In this document: positions 44,538 to 54,193 of the stretch, in pieces
How the letters are laid out: every line of letters begins with the position of its first letter
How positions within the stretch are numbered: the stretch's first letter is position 1
Source of the DNA: Streptomyces hygroscopicus
GTDB taxonomy: Bacteria; Actinomycetota; Actinomycetes; Streptomycetales; Streptomycetaceae
Length of the DNA: 54,193 bases
Direction: 5' to 3'
Assembly (NCBI RefSeq): GCF_026168105.1
Contig: NZ_LBMW01000050.1
Span: 1-54,193, forward strand
Translations under genes and position numbers: made by a program
The notes under the pieces: model-generated
Told to the model about the DNA's origin: nothing
The model's database searches: none
The model's input: the letters and a program-made list of their open reading frames with translations, nothing else

Positions 44538-46581
44538 GAAACGCCTCCCCTTGCTCCCGCTCGTCCGCCCCGTCCCCGCCCTGTGGCGGCTCCTGAGTCC
44601 TGTCGTCCGGCCGTCGCGCGCCACCGGTGGGCCGCGGCACCACGCGCGCGCCGTTGCCGGGCAGCGCGGTCGGGTCCGCCGTGGGCGTCACCGCGGCCAG
44701 CCGCGGGGCGATCGGGTCCCGCGGCGGCACCACCTCGCCCGTTGCCTGCGCGGGCACTGTGGCGGCCTTGCCGGCACCGCCCTGCGCAAGACCGGCCTCG
44801 CTGAGTCCTCGATTGCGCCGTGAGTCCAACGGCTCCAGGGGTATCGGGGAGCCCCGCAGCGGCTCGTCCGCCGTCCGCGGCAGCGTCAGCCGGAACTGCG
44901 AACCTCCGCCCGGCTCACCCCACGCCTGCAGCCAGCCGCCGTGCAGCCGCGCGTCCTCCAGAGCGATCGACAGCCCCAGGCCCGTCCCACCGGTGGTACG
45001 CGCGCGTGCCGGATCCGCCCGCCAGAAACGGCTGAACACGCGGGTCGCCTCGCCCGGCTTGAGACCCACGCCGTAGTCGCGCACCGCGACCGCGACCGCG
45101 CCGCCCGCCGAGGCGAGCTTGACGATGACGTCCCTGCCCTCACCGTGCTCGACCGCGTTGACGACAAGGTTGCGCAGCACCCGCTCGACGCGCCGGGCGT
45201 CCGCCTCGGCCACGACGGGCTGCTGGTCGCCGACGACGCGTATCTGCGTGCCCTTGCGCTCGGCGAGTGGCTCGGCCCCGCTCACCACCCGCCGCACGAC
45301 CTCCCGCAGGTCGATCGGCTCGGCCTCCAACGCCGCCGCGCCCGCGTCGAAGCGGCTGATCTCCAGCAGATCCGCGAGCAGCGACTCGAACCGGTCCAGC
45401 TGGTCCGCGAGCAGCTCCGCCGACCGCGCGGTCACCGGGTCGAAGTCGACCCGCGCCTCGTGGATGACGTCCGCCGCCATCCGCACGGTCGTCAGGGGCG
45501 TACGCAGCTCGTGCGACACGTCCGACACGAACCGCCGCTGCATCCGCGACAGGTCCTCCAGCTGCTGGATCTTCAGCTGGAGGTTCTGCGCCATCTTGTT
45601 GAAGGCCTCACCCAGACGCGCGATGTCGTCCTCACCGGTGACCTTCATCCGTTCCTGCAGACGCCCGGCGGACAGCCTCTCGGCGATGCCCGCGGCCATC
45701 CGTACCGGGGTGACGACCTGGCGCACCACGAGCCAGGCGATGGCCCCGAGGAGTACGACCACGAAGAGCCCGGCGGTCGCGAGCGTCCCCTTGACCAGGC
45801 TGAGCGACTTCTCCTCCTGGGTGAGCGGGAAGAGGTAGTACAGCTGGTACGGGTCCCCGTTCGGGTCATTGATCTGCTTACCGATGATCAGCGCCGGCTG
45901 GGGATCCCGGCCGCTGTCGGTGTAGACGATGCGGGTGTAGCTCTGGGCGACGCCCATGCCGGCGTCGACACGCTTGCGCAGGTCCTCCGGCACGCTCTGG
46001 CTCGGGTCCACTCCGCCCGAGGCGCGAGGTCCCAGACCGCGGTTCTCGTTGTCCGCGGCAGTGGTGCTCAGGGTGACCACGTCGAAGGCGCCCTGGCCAC
46101 CGCTCGACAACGACTCCACGAGGTCGCTCATCCACCCGCTGACGTTCTGCACCGGGTTGTTCCCCGGGCCCGAGTTGTCGTCCCCGCCGCTCGCGCTGGC
46201 CGCGCTGTCGGCCTTCTGCCCGGCGACCGTGAAGCCGCCGACGGCCTGGCTCTGCGACGCCTTCACCTTGGCGTCCAGCAGGCCGTTGCGCACCTGCCCG
46301 ATGACGACGAAGCCCAGCAGCAGCACCACACCCAGTGACATCAGCAGGGTCGTGGCGACGATCTTGAGCTGGATGTTGCGCCGCCACAGCCGCATCACGG
46401 GCAGCAGCGGCCGGCGCACCCAGCGCATGACGAGCCGGAGGACCGGGCTGCCCTGGACTCCGCCCTGGAGCAGCCCGCCCTCGAAGAACCGTTCCCACCG
46501 CGAGCCCGTCGTTCGTCCGACAGGCCGCTCCGGACGGGCCCCGGGCCGGCCGGGCGCCGAAGCGGCGCTGTCCCGGGACAT
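44527..46581 (-). CDS. mtrB: Sensor histidine kinase MtrB
   Basis: Membrane sensor kinase of 684 residues, partner of MtrA. ATG 46581 lies one base after the mtrA stop. The first membrane helix is at about residue 72-95 (IVATTLLMSLGVVLLLGFVV), then an extracellular sensor domain, the second helix (LFVVVLLGAIAWLVV), a HAMP linker, the phosphoacceptor His in SHELRTPL at about 356, and the ATPase domain ending in GGTGLGLSIALEDARLHGG. A Pro/Ala-rich tail follows. In actinobacteria MtrAB links cell-wall homeostasis with division and development. Confidence 0.96.
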   Translation of the reverse strand: MSRDSAASAPGRPGARPERPVGRTTGSRWERFFEGGLLQGGVQGSPVLRLVMRWVRRPLLPVMRLWRRNIQLKIVATTLLMSLGVVLLLGFVVIGQVRNGLLDAKVKASQSQAVGGFTVAGQKADSAASASGGDDNSGPGNNPVQNVSGWMSDLVESLSSGGQGAFDVVTLSTTAADNENRGLGPRASGGVDPSQSVPEDLRKRVDAGMGVAQSYTRIVYTDSGRDPQPALIIGKQINDPNGDPYQLYYLFPLTQEEKSLSLVKGTLATAGLFVVVLLGAIAWLVVRQVVTPVRMAAGIAERLSAGRLQERMKVTGEDDIARLGEAFNKMAQNLQLKIQQLEDLSRMQRRFVSDVSHELRTPLTTVRMAADVIHEARVDFDPVTARSAELLADQLDRFESLLADLLEISRFDAGAAALEAEPIDLREVVRRVVSGAEPLAERKGTQIRVVGDQQPVVAEADARRVERVLRNLVVNAVEHGEGRDVIVKLASAGGAVAVAVRDYGVGLKPGEATRVFSRFWRADPARARTTGGTGLGLSIALEDARLHGGWLQAWGEPGGGSQFRLTLPRTADEPLRGSPIPLEPLDSRRNRGLSEAGLAQGGAGKAATVPAQATGEVVPPRDPIAPRLAAVTPTADPTALPGNGARVVPRPTGGARRPDDRTQEPPQGGDGADEREQGEAFRGR

Positions 46582-46582
46582 G

Positions 46583-47260
46583 TCAGCTTGGTCCGGCCTT
46601 GTACCCGACACCACGGACGGTAACCACGATATCCGGCCGCTCCGGGTCCTTCTCGACCTTGGAGCGCAGCCGCTGGACGTGCACGTTGACAAGACGGGTG
46701 TCCGCCGCGTGGCGGTAGCCCCAGACCTGCTCAAGCAGGACCTCGCGGGTGAACACCTGCCACGGCTTGCGCGCCAGCGCCACCAACAGGTCGAACTCCA
46801 GCGGTGTCAGCGCGATCGACTGCCCGTCCCGCTTCACGGAGTGACCGGCCACATCGATGACGAGGTCACCGATGGACAGCTGCTCGGGCGCCGGCTCCTC
46901 CGACCTCCGCAGCCGCGCCCGGATCCGGGCCACCAGCTCCTTCGGCTTGAACGGCTTCACGATGTAGTCGTCCGCTCCCGACTCCAGACCGACCACCACG
47001 TCCACGGTGTCGCTCTTGGCCGTGAGCATCACGATCGGCACGCCGGACTCCGCCCTGATCAAGCGGCACACCTCGATGCCGTCCCGCCCGGGCAGCATCA
47101 GGTCGAGCAGCACCAGGTCAGGCTTGGTCTCACGGAAGGCGGCCAGCGCCTTGTCGCCGTCGGCTACGAAAGACGGCTCAAAACCTTCACCACGCAACAC
47201 AATGCCGAGCATCTCGGCCAGTGCGGTGTCGTCGTCAACGACAAGGACTCGTCCCTTCAT
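46583..47260 (-). CDS. mtrA: Response regulator MtrA
   Basis: OmpR-type response regulator of 225 residues from ATG 47260; ATG 47272, four codons earlier, is equally possible and closer to the mycobacterial start. Receiver acidic residues VVDDD (7-11), phosphoacceptor Asp53 in LLDLMLPG, and the Thr/Lys pair MLTAKSD and KPF are present. The C-terminal winged helix ends in VRGVGYKAGPS. It controls cell-wall, division and developmental genes in actinobacteria. The gene begins 8-20 bp after the mtnA stop, so it is either read through from mtnA or started from a promoter inside the end of mtnA. Confidence 0.97.
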   Translation of the reverse strand: MKGRVLVVDDDTALAEMLGIVLRGEGFEPSFVADGDKALAAFRETKPDLVLLDLMLPGRDGIEVCRLIRAESGVPIVMLTAKSDTVDVVVGLESGADDYIVKPFKPKELVARIRARLRRSEEPAPEQLSIGDLVIDVAGHSVKRDGQSIALTPLEFDLLVALARKPWQVFTREVLLEQVWGYRHAADTRLVNVHVQRLRSKVEKDPERPDIVVTVRGVGYKAGPS

Positions 47261-47280
47261 GGACCACATCATCCCATTAA

Positions 47281-48426
47281 CTAAATCGTTACCTGGCGTG
47301 ACCTGTCACACAGCACAGCGAGTGCCTCGCCCGTCACGGGGGACACGACACCCTCCTCGGTGACGATCGCCGTCACCAGTTCGGGCGGCGTCACGTCGAA
47401 CGCCGGGTTGTACGCCTGAGTCCCCAGGGGTGCCACCGGTATCCCGCCTCCCGCTTCCGTTCCTGCCACCGGCACCCGAGGCGCCGTGACTTCCGTCACC
47501 TCGTGACCGGCCCGCTGCTCCACCTCGATGGACGCCCCGTCCGGCGTGTCCGGATCCACCGTCGTCACCGGCGCCACCACGATGAACGGCACATGGTGGT
47601 ACCTCGCCAGCACGGCAAGGGGGTAGCTCCCCACCTTGTTCGCCACCGAACCGTCGGCCGCGATCCGGTCCGCCCCGACCAGTACGGCGTCCACCTCTCC
47701 TGCCGCGAACAGCGAACCCGCCGCATTGTCCGTGAGCAAGGTGTACGCCATCCCGTTGCGAGCCGCTTCGTACGCCGTCAAGCGAGCACCCTGCAGCAAC
47801 GGCCGCGTCTCGTCCACCCACAGCCTGCGCAGCCGCCCCCTCCGATGCGCCGCCAGCGCCACCGCGAAGGCCGTGCCCTCCCCGCCGGACACCAGCGCAC
47901 CGGTGTTGCAGTGCGTGAGCACCCGGTGCCCGCCGCCCGGCAGCAGCTCGTCCAGCAGCGCCAGACCGTGCCGCGCCATCCGCGCGCTGGCCTCGGCGTC
48001 CTCCCGATGCAGCGCCCGCGCGGCCGCAAGCGCGGCCTCGGCGGCCCGTCCCTGGTCACCGCCGCCGGCCAGCGCCGCCCGGTAGGCGGCCAAAGCCCTG
48101 CGCACACCCACGGCGAGGTTCACCGCGGTGGGCCGGGCCCCCGCCAGCGCGGCAGCGGCCTCATCCACGTCGAACCCGCGCGCCGCTGCGAGCGCGACAC
48201 CGTAGGCCCCGGCCAGCCCGAGCACCGGCGCCCCGCGCACGGCGAGGGTGCGGATCGCCTCCACCAGCGCGGGCGCGTCCGTGCACACGAGCTCGACCTC
48301 CTCGACCGGCAGCCTTCTCTGGTCGAGAAGCACCAGTACCGGGCCTTCGGGCGGCTCGTCCCAGCGGATCGCGGGTATCGCCGCCGACGGGTTGTCCTCG
48401 CCGGATTGCGCGTACTGATCAGCCAT
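47281..48426 (-). CDS. mtnA: S-methyl-5-thioribose-1-phosphate isomerase
   Basis: Methionine salvage enzyme of 381 residues converting methylthioribose-1-phosphate to methylthioribulose-1-phosphate, or a close eIF2B-like relative. ATG 48426 gives MADQYAQSGEDN. Family motifs are RGAPVLGLAGAYGVALAA, the catalytic cysteine in LTHCNTGAL and the aspartate in VGADRIAADGSVANKVG. Full length. The coding frame is open far upstream on this strand, but that extension is antisense to the genes at 48568-52793. It lies head to tail with mtrA, an unusual partner for a salvage gene, though I recall the same order in other Streptomyces. Confidence 0.92.
   Translation of the reverse strand: MADQYAQSGEDNPSAAIPAIRWDEPPEGPVLVLLDQRRLPVEEVELVCTDAPALVEAIRTLAVRGAPVLGLAGAYGVALAAARGFDVDEAAAALAGARPTAVNLAVGVRRALAAYRAALAGGGDQGRAAEAALAAARALHREDAEASARMARHGLALLDELLPGGGHRVLTHCNTGALVSGGEGTAFAVALAAHRRGRLRRLWVDETRPLLQGARLTAYEAARNGMAYTLLTDNAAGSLFAAGEVDAVLVGADRIAADGSVANKVGSYPLAVLARYHHVPFIVVAPVTTVDPDTPDGASIEVEQRAGHEVTEVTAPRVPVAGTEAGGGIPVAPLGTQAYNPAFDVTPPELVTAIVTEEGVVSPVTGEALAVLCDRSRQVTI
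47288..47305 (-). promoter_or_regulatory. Candidate MtrA-binding direct repeat
   Basis: Written on the plus strand, GTTACCTG (47288-47295) and GTGACCTG (47298-47305) are direct repeats on a 10-bp period, followed by GTCACAC. OmpR-type regulators bind such helical-turn repeats, and mycobacterial MtrA prefers GTCACA-like repeats. The site is inside the end of mtnA, 16-28 bp before the mtrA start. Confidence 0.4.
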
Positions 48427-48567
48427 GCGGTCAGTCTGCCCCCTACCGCCTCGACAATTGAAGGCGTGCAGCCAACAACCACCCCCGGTTCCTTCCCGCG
48501 CGCAGCGTGGCACGATGGCTGCCAACTCGCCGCCGCAACCGCGGAACGGCACTGAGAAGGAGCGACG

Positions 48568-49896
48568 ATGAAAGACACTCCGGGCTGGGCCTCGCCCGGA
48601 TCTGCCCCCTCCGACGGGCACCCGGGCGCCTCCGGTGCGCAGCCCCCGGAGCAGCCCTCGGACCAGGGCGGCGCCGATCAGCCGCAGTCGCCGTCGAAGT
48701 GGTCCAAGGAGCAGCCCCCGCCCGGGCAATGGACCGCTCCTCACCCCCAGGGTCCCGGCCAGTCCCCGCCACCTCCTCCTCCCGGCCCCGGCTGGGGCAC
48801 CCAAGCTCCCGCCGGCCCCGGGGGCTACGGCGGCCCGGGCGGCGGATACGGCGGCCCCGGCGGATACAGCGGCTGGGGCGGCGCCTGGGGTCCGCCGCCC
48901 GCAGCGAAGCCCGGCGTGATCCCGCTGCGCCCGCTCGGCGTCGGTGAGATCCTCGACGGCGCCGTCTCCACCATGCGTACCTACTGGCGCACGGTCCTCG
49001 GCATCTCGCTCACCGTCTCGGTCGTCACGGAGATCGTCGTCATCCTGATCCAGGGCTTTGCCCTGAAGAGCAGCACGACCACGAACAGCCTCAGCAACCC
49101 GAGCGCCTCCCCGGGCGAGGTGAGCCGCGCCCTGGCCGACTCGCTGCTGAGCTCCGGCGCCGTCTTCCTGGTCGCCCTGCTCGGCACCATCGTCGCGACG
49201 GCCCTGCTCACCATGGTCACCAGCCGGGCGGTGCTCGGCAGGTCGGTGACCACAGCGGAAGCCTGGAGCGACGCCCGCCCACAACTGATGAGGCTGCTCG
49301 GCCTCACGCTCCTGCTGCCGCTCATGGCCTTCGCGATCATCGCCGTCGGCGCACTGCCCGGCATCATCGTCGCGGTGACCGGCTCGACCGTCGCGGGTAT
49401 CGGGCTGGCCGTCCTCGGTGGCCTCGCCGCCTCCGTGGTCGCCACCTGGATCATGATCCGCTTCTCGCTCGCCTCGCCCGCGCTCATGCTGGAGAAGCAG
49501 AGCATCCGCAAGTCGCTGAGCCGCTCCGTGAAGCTGGTGCGCGGCTCGTGGTGGCGGGTCTTCGGGATCCAGCTGCTGGGGCAGCTCATCGCCGGCATCG
49601 TGTCGTCGATCATCGTGATCCCCTTCGCCTTCATCGCCGGGGCACTCGGCGGCGGGGGCATCACCGGCCTCGTCAACGGCAGCGGTACCGGCGGCTTCGG
49701 CTGGACGTTCCTCATCGTCAGCGGCATCGGCTCGGTGATCGGGCGCATGCTCACCTTCCCGATCACCGCCGGGGTGAATGTGCTCCTCTACATCGACCAG
49801 CGCATCCGCCGCGAGGCCCTCGACCTCGACCTGGCCCGCGCCGCCGGCATCCAGGGCTACGGCTCCCCCGTCCCCGGCACCACCCCGGGGAGCTGA
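48568..49896 (+). CDS. Membrane protein with Pro/Gly-rich N-terminus (DUF7847-like)
   Basis: Membrane protein of 442 residues; ATG 48568 follows AAGGAG at the right distance. The first ~115 residues are Pro/Gly/Gln-rich with GGYGGPGGGYGG runs and are probably disordered. From IPLRPLGVGEILDGAVSTMR onward there are about six hydrophobic segments and the family motif MLEKQSIRKSLSRSVKLVRG. This resembles the glycerophosphodiester phosphodiesterase membrane-domain family, without the enzyme part. The function is unknown. It is 4 bp upstream of the DUF4129 gene, so it probably belongs to that operon. Confidence 0.8.
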   Translation: MKDTPGWASPGSAPSDGHPGASGAQPPEQPSDQGGADQPQSPSKWSKEQPPPGQWTAPHPQGPGQSPPPPPPGPGWGTQAPAGPGGYGGPGGGYGGPGGYSGWGGAWGPPPAAKPGVIPLRPLGVGEILDGAVSTMRTYWRTVLGISLTVSVVTEIVVILIQGFALKSSTTTNSLSNPSASPGEVSRALADSLLSSGAVFLVALLGTIVATALLTMVTSRAVLGRSVTTAEAWSDARPQLMRLLGLTLLLPLMAFAIIAVGALPGIIVAVTGSTVAGIGLAVLGGLAASVVATWIMIRFSLASPALMLEKQSIRKSLSRSVKLVRGSWWRVFGIQLLGQLIAGIVSSIIVIPFAFIAGALGGGGITGLVNGSGTGGFGWTFLIVSGIGSVIGRMLTFPITAGVNVLLYIDQRIRREALDLDLARAAGIQGYGSPVPGTTPGS

Positions 49897-49900
49897 TGCG

Positions 49901-50617
49901 GTGAGCCCGGCGGGGGGAGTACTGAGAGTCGTACCGGTGCTGTGGCGCTCCGGCGACGAACCACCGGTGACGATCTCGCGCGACCCCGCGCGAGAGGCTG
50001 CCCGGCGCGAACTGTCCAGGCGGATGTACCACGAGAACGACCCCAGCCTGCTCCAGCGCGCCCTGAACGCCTTCTGGAACTGGGTGGACGGGCTCTTCAA
50101 CGCCGCCTCGACCGCGACGCCCGGCGGCTCGGTCGGCCTCCTCGTCATCGTGCTGGCGGTCCTGGCGCTCATCGGGGCGCTGTGGTGGCGCCTGGGCACT
50201 CCGCGCCGCACCCCCACCTCGTCCGCGGCGCTCTTCGACGACCGTCCGCGCAGCGCCGCCGAACACCGCGCGGCCGCCGAGGCACACGCCGCCCAGGGCC
50301 ACTGGAACCATGCCGTCCAGGAACGCATGCGCGCCGTCGTCCGCTCCCTGGAGGAACGCGCCCTCCTCGACGAACGCCCAGGCCGCACGGCCGACGAGGC
50401 CGCCTCCGAGGCCGGCCGCGCGCTCCCCGGACACGCGGACCGCCTACGCGCCGCCGCCCGCGACTTCGACGACGTCACGTACGGCGGCCGGGCCGCGGGC
50501 GAAGAAACGTACCGCAGGCTCGCCGCCCTCGACGACGAGCTGGAGCGCACCAAACCCCAGCTCGCCACCAGCGACCACAGCACGGCCCACAACGCCCGCC
50601 AGGGAGCCGCCGGATGA
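49901..50617 (+). CDS. DUF4129 domain membrane protein
   Basis: Protein of 238 residues; GTG 49901 lies 4 bp after the previous stop. One membrane helix is visible at about residues 77-95 (LLVIVLAVLALIGALWW). The cytoplasmic part contains the DUF4129 pattern: helical HAAQGHWNHAVQERMRAVV, then RTADEAASEAGRALPG and DDVTYGGRAAGEETYRRL. DUF4129 proteins are found with MoxR and DUF58 genes, as here, and are sometimes fused to transglutaminases in that setting. The role is unknown. Overlaps the next gene by ATGA. Confidence 0.85.
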   Translation: MSPAGGVLRVVPVLWRSGDEPPVTISRDPAREAARRELSRRMYHENDPSLLQRALNAFWNWVDGLFNAASTATPGGSVGLLVIVLAVLALIGALWWRLGTPRRTPTSSAALFDDRPRSAAEHRAAAEAHAAQGHWNHAVQERMRAVVRSLEERALLDERPGRTADEAASEAGRALPGHADRLRAAARDFDDVTYGGRAAGEETYRRLAALDDELERTKPQLATSDHSTAHNARQGAAG

Positions 50618-51800
50618 CCTCCGAGGCCACGCTTCCGTCCACCTCGGCCTCCCCCACCGCACGACAGGTGTGGACCCGGGCACGCGGTGTCCTGCTCGCC
50701 GTCGCGCTGCTCCTCGTCGGCGGCGTCGTGATCGCCGTCATCCGCTCCGGCACCCACCACGGCAGACTCGACCCGCGCTCCGCCGACCCCTACGGCAGTC
50801 ACGCCGTCGCCGCACTCCTCGCCGACCGGGGCGTCTCCACGCGTGTGGTCACCACCCTCGACGAGGCACGAGCCTCCGTCGGTCCCGACACCACGCTCCT
50901 GATCGCCGTGCCCGACCTTTTGACGCACCGTCAACAGGACCTGGTGCGCAAGGCGGTGACGGACTCCGGCGGCCGCACGATCCTGGTCGCCCCCGACACA
51001 TCCGTCGCCGGTCTCGCCCCCGGCGTCTCGGCCGACCCCGCCGTCGCCCTCGACCCGACACTGAACGCCGGCTGCGAACTGCCCGCCGCCCGGCGAGCGG
51101 GCACCGCCGAGACGGGAGGGATCCGCTACCTCACGAGGGACTCCGACGCCGACACGTGCTACCCCAGTGACGGCCTGCCCACCCTGGTGCGCCTTCCCGC
51201 CGCCTCCAAAGGCGGCGACACCGTCGTACTCGGCGCGCCCGACATCCTCTACAACAACCGCCTCGACAAACAGGGCAACGCCTCGCTCGCCCTCCAACTG
51301 CTCGGTTCCCGTTCCCACTTGGTCTGGTACCTCCCCTCGCTGTCCGACACCTCGACCACCGATTCGGGCAAGCGGAGCTTTTTGGACCTGCTCCCCTCGA
51401 GCTGGCTCTGGGGCACGCTGCAGCTCTTCATCGCCGCGGCCCTGGCCGCCCTCTGGCGAGCGCGCCGGCTCGGCCCGCTCGTCCCCGAAAAACTCCCCGT
51501 CGCGATCCGCGCCTCCGAAACCGTGGAAGGCCGCGCCCGCCTCTACCGCAAGGCGAGCGCCCGCGACCGCGCCGCCTCCGCCCTGCGCTCCACCACCCGC
51601 AGCCGCCTCGCCCCCCTCGTCGGCATCCCCCTCGGCCAGGCGCATGCGCCCGAGGCCCTGCTGCCCGCCCTGTCCGCGCACCTCCACGGCGACGGACAAG
51701 CCCTGCACTCCCTCCTCTTCGGCCCGCCGCCCGGCGACGACGCGGCCCTGATCGCCCTCGCCGACCAACTCGACGCCCTCGAAAGAGAGGTACGCCGTCC

Positions 51801-51804
<4 letters not shown>
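50614..51804 (+). CDS. DUF4350 domain membrane protein
   Basis: Protein of 396 residues from ATG 50614, overlapping the previous gene by 4 bp. An N-terminal helix (GVLLAVALLLVGGVVIAVI) and a second one near residue 270-285 (LQLFIAAALAALW) flank an extracytoplasmic domain with a GATase-like fold (DPYGSHAVAALLADRGV, TTLLIAVPDLLT), the DUF4350 pattern. The C-terminal ~110 residues are cytoplasmic. It belongs to the MoxR-DUF58 operon. The function is unknown; such domains may sense or bind a small ligand. Confidence 0.87.
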
Positions 51805-52792
<988 letters not shown>

Positions 52793-52793
<1 letters not shown>

Positions 52794-54103
52794 TGGCACT
52801 CACCGGACGCGCCGCCCTCCTCGCGGCACTCGGCACCCTCCCGGTCGGCATCTGGGAACCCGGCTGGACGGGCATCCTCGCCGTCAACGGTCCCCTCGCC
52901 CTGGCCTGCGCCTGCGACTTCGCGCTGGCCGCACCCGTACGCAGACTGGGCCTGACCCGTTCCGGCGACGCTTCGGTGCGCCTGGGCGAATCGGCCGATG
53001 TGACGCTCACCGTCACCAACCCCTCCGGCCGTACCCTTCGCGCACAGCTGCGCGACGCCTGGCCGCCCAGCAGCTGGCAGCCAGGCACCGAAGTGGCCGC
53101 CTCCCGCCACCGTCTGACGGTCCCTCCGGGAGAGCGCCGCCGACTGACAACCCGTCTGCTTCCCACCCGGCGAGGCGACCGTCACGCGGACCGGGTCACG
53201 ATCCGCTCCTACGGGCCTCTCGGTCTCCTCTACCGTCAGGGCACGCACAAGGTCCCGTGGACGGTACGGGTCCTGCCTCCCTTCACCAGCCGCAAGCACC
53301 TTCCTTCCAAGCTGGCCCGTCTCCGTGAACTGGACGGTCGCACCAGCGTGTTGACGCGCGGCGAGGGCACCGAGTTCGACAGCCTGCGCGACTATGTCCC
53401 CGGGGACGACACCCGATCCATCGACTGGCGCGCGACTGCACGCCAGAACTCGGTCGCAGTACGAACCTGGCGCCCCGAACGCGACCGCCACATCCTTCTT
53501 GTCCTGGATACCGGCCGTACCTCCGCCGGACGGGTCGGCGACGCCCCCCGCCTGGACTCCTCCATGGATGCGGCCCTTCTGCTGGCTGCCCTGGCCTCCC
53601 GGGCCGGCGACCGCGTGGACCTGCTCGCCTACGACCGCCGGGTACGCGCCCTGGTCCAGGGCCGGGCCGCCCGCGAGGTTCTCCCCTCGCTGGTGAACGC
53701 CATGGCCCCGCTGGAGCCGGAGCTCGTCGAGACGGATGCCCGCGGCCTCACGGCCACCGCACTGCGCACGGCATCGCGCCGATCCCTGATCGTCCTGCTG
53801 ACCGCACTCGAAGCGGCCCCCATCGAGGAGGGGCTCCTTCCGGTACTGTCCCGCCTCACCCAGCGGCACACGGTTCTGCTCGCATCGGTGGCCGACCCGT
53901 ACATCGCCCGTATGGCGACGGCCCGGGGAAGCACGGATGCGGTGTACGAGGCCGCGGCGGCGGCACAGGCCCAGGCGGAACGCACACGGACGGCCGAACA
54001 GCTGCGTCGCCATGGCGTGACAGTCGTGGATGCGACACCGGAGGATCTGGCGCCGGCGTTGGCGGACGCCTACCTGGTGTTGAAGGCCGCGGGCCGTCTC
54101 TGA
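52793..54103 (+). CDS. DUF58 domain protein
   Basis: Protein of 436 residues; its ATG at 52793 overlaps the MoxR stop (TGATG). Two weak hydrophobic segments near the N-terminus (about 5-45) anchor it. A beta-rich region follows, then the DUF58 signature GTEFDSLRDYVPGDDTRSIDWRATAR (in part) and a von Willebrand A-like part with LVLDTGRTSAG standing in for the metal-site DxSxS motif. DUF58 proteins are the usual partners of MoxR ATPases. It ends the operon; two terminators follow. Confidence 0.92.
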
Positions 54104-54134
54104 GTCCTGAGGGGTCCGTCTTCTCAGGACTCAG
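54100..54134 (+). terminator. Terminator 1 after the MoxR-DUF58 operon
   Basis: CTGAGTCCTGA (54100-54110) pairs perfectly with TCAGGACTCAG (54124-54134). The left arm includes the TGA stop of the DUF58 gene. Confidence 0.75.
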
Positions 54135-54155
54135 AATTCATTCCTGTACAACGCA

Positions 54156-54187
54156 GAAAACCCCGCACCGTGAGGTGCGGGGTTTTC
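54156..54187. terminator. Terminator 2, intrinsic with T-run
   Basis: GAAAACCCCGCACC (54156-54169) pairs perfectly with GGTGCGGGGTTTTC (54174-54187) over a GTGA loop. The A-run and T-run at the base make it a classic bidirectional intrinsic terminator. Confidence 0.93.
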
Positions 54188-54193
54188 CCAAGA

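Noticed and set aside
54100..54193. Start of an rRNA operon or another gene at the right edge
   Set aside because: Only two terminators are visible; nothing beyond them can be judged from this window.

Overview
The window is high-GC actinobacterial chromosome, almost certainly Streptomyces: nearly every third codon base is G or C, GTG and TTG starts and ATGA/TGATG gene overlaps are common, and the gene order matches what I recall of the S. coelicolor core region from the pkaB/pkaA kinases through secA to mtrA. It holds about 38 protein genes, one decayed gene, several strong hairpin terminators and a set of short tandem repeats. I found no tRNA, rRNA, CRISPR array, insertion sequence or prophage.

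Region 1 (1-7088): two Ser/Thr kinases on the minus strand (the first cut by the window edge). Divergent to them is a gene for a large FHA plus FtsK/SpoIIIE-type ATPase protein. Region 2 (7279-10973): a lipoprotein sugar-binding protein and two MalF/MalG-type permeases without an ATPase gene, typical of Streptomyces sugar transporters that share MsiK.

Region 3 (11188-25889): cell-surface glycopolymer genes. There is a GT2-TagF fusion, a GT87-like membrane glycosyltransferase, a second GT2 protein, GalE, an ABC-2 polysaccharide exporter (permease and ATPase), a polytopic membrane protein and a GtrA flippase-like protein. Set among them are ohr/ohrR, a decayed GT39-like gene, an SDR/TetR pair and another TetR gene with a perfect 13-bp inverted-repeat operator.

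Region 4 (26139-33494): the 180-kDa type NAD-glutamate dehydrogenase, a DJ-1/PfpI protein, a HAD protein and a DUF6912-like protein. Region 5 (33861-48426): a block conserved with mycobacteria: Rv3235-like protein, SecA, HPF, ComF-type phosphoribosyltransferase, LpqB, MtrB, MtrA. A GNAT protein, a YcaQ-like protein and an orphan NarL-type regulator are interspersed, and mtnA lies directly upstream of mtrA. Region 6 (48568-54103): a membrane protein followed by a tightly overlapping DUF4129-DUF4350-MoxR-DUF58 operon, closed by two terminators.

Most notable: (i) short tandem repeats that start at or just after stop codons of at least six unrelated genes; (ii) a kinase whose linker carries four T-x-V-L/M-P repeats, encoded opposite an FHA-ATPase whose Walker A lysine is arginine; (iii) a sugar permease with a ~150-residue inserted domain; (iv) a three-copy, 18-bp-phased repeat and a perfect palindrome in two TetR promoter regions; (v) a candidate MtrA site inside the end of mtnA.
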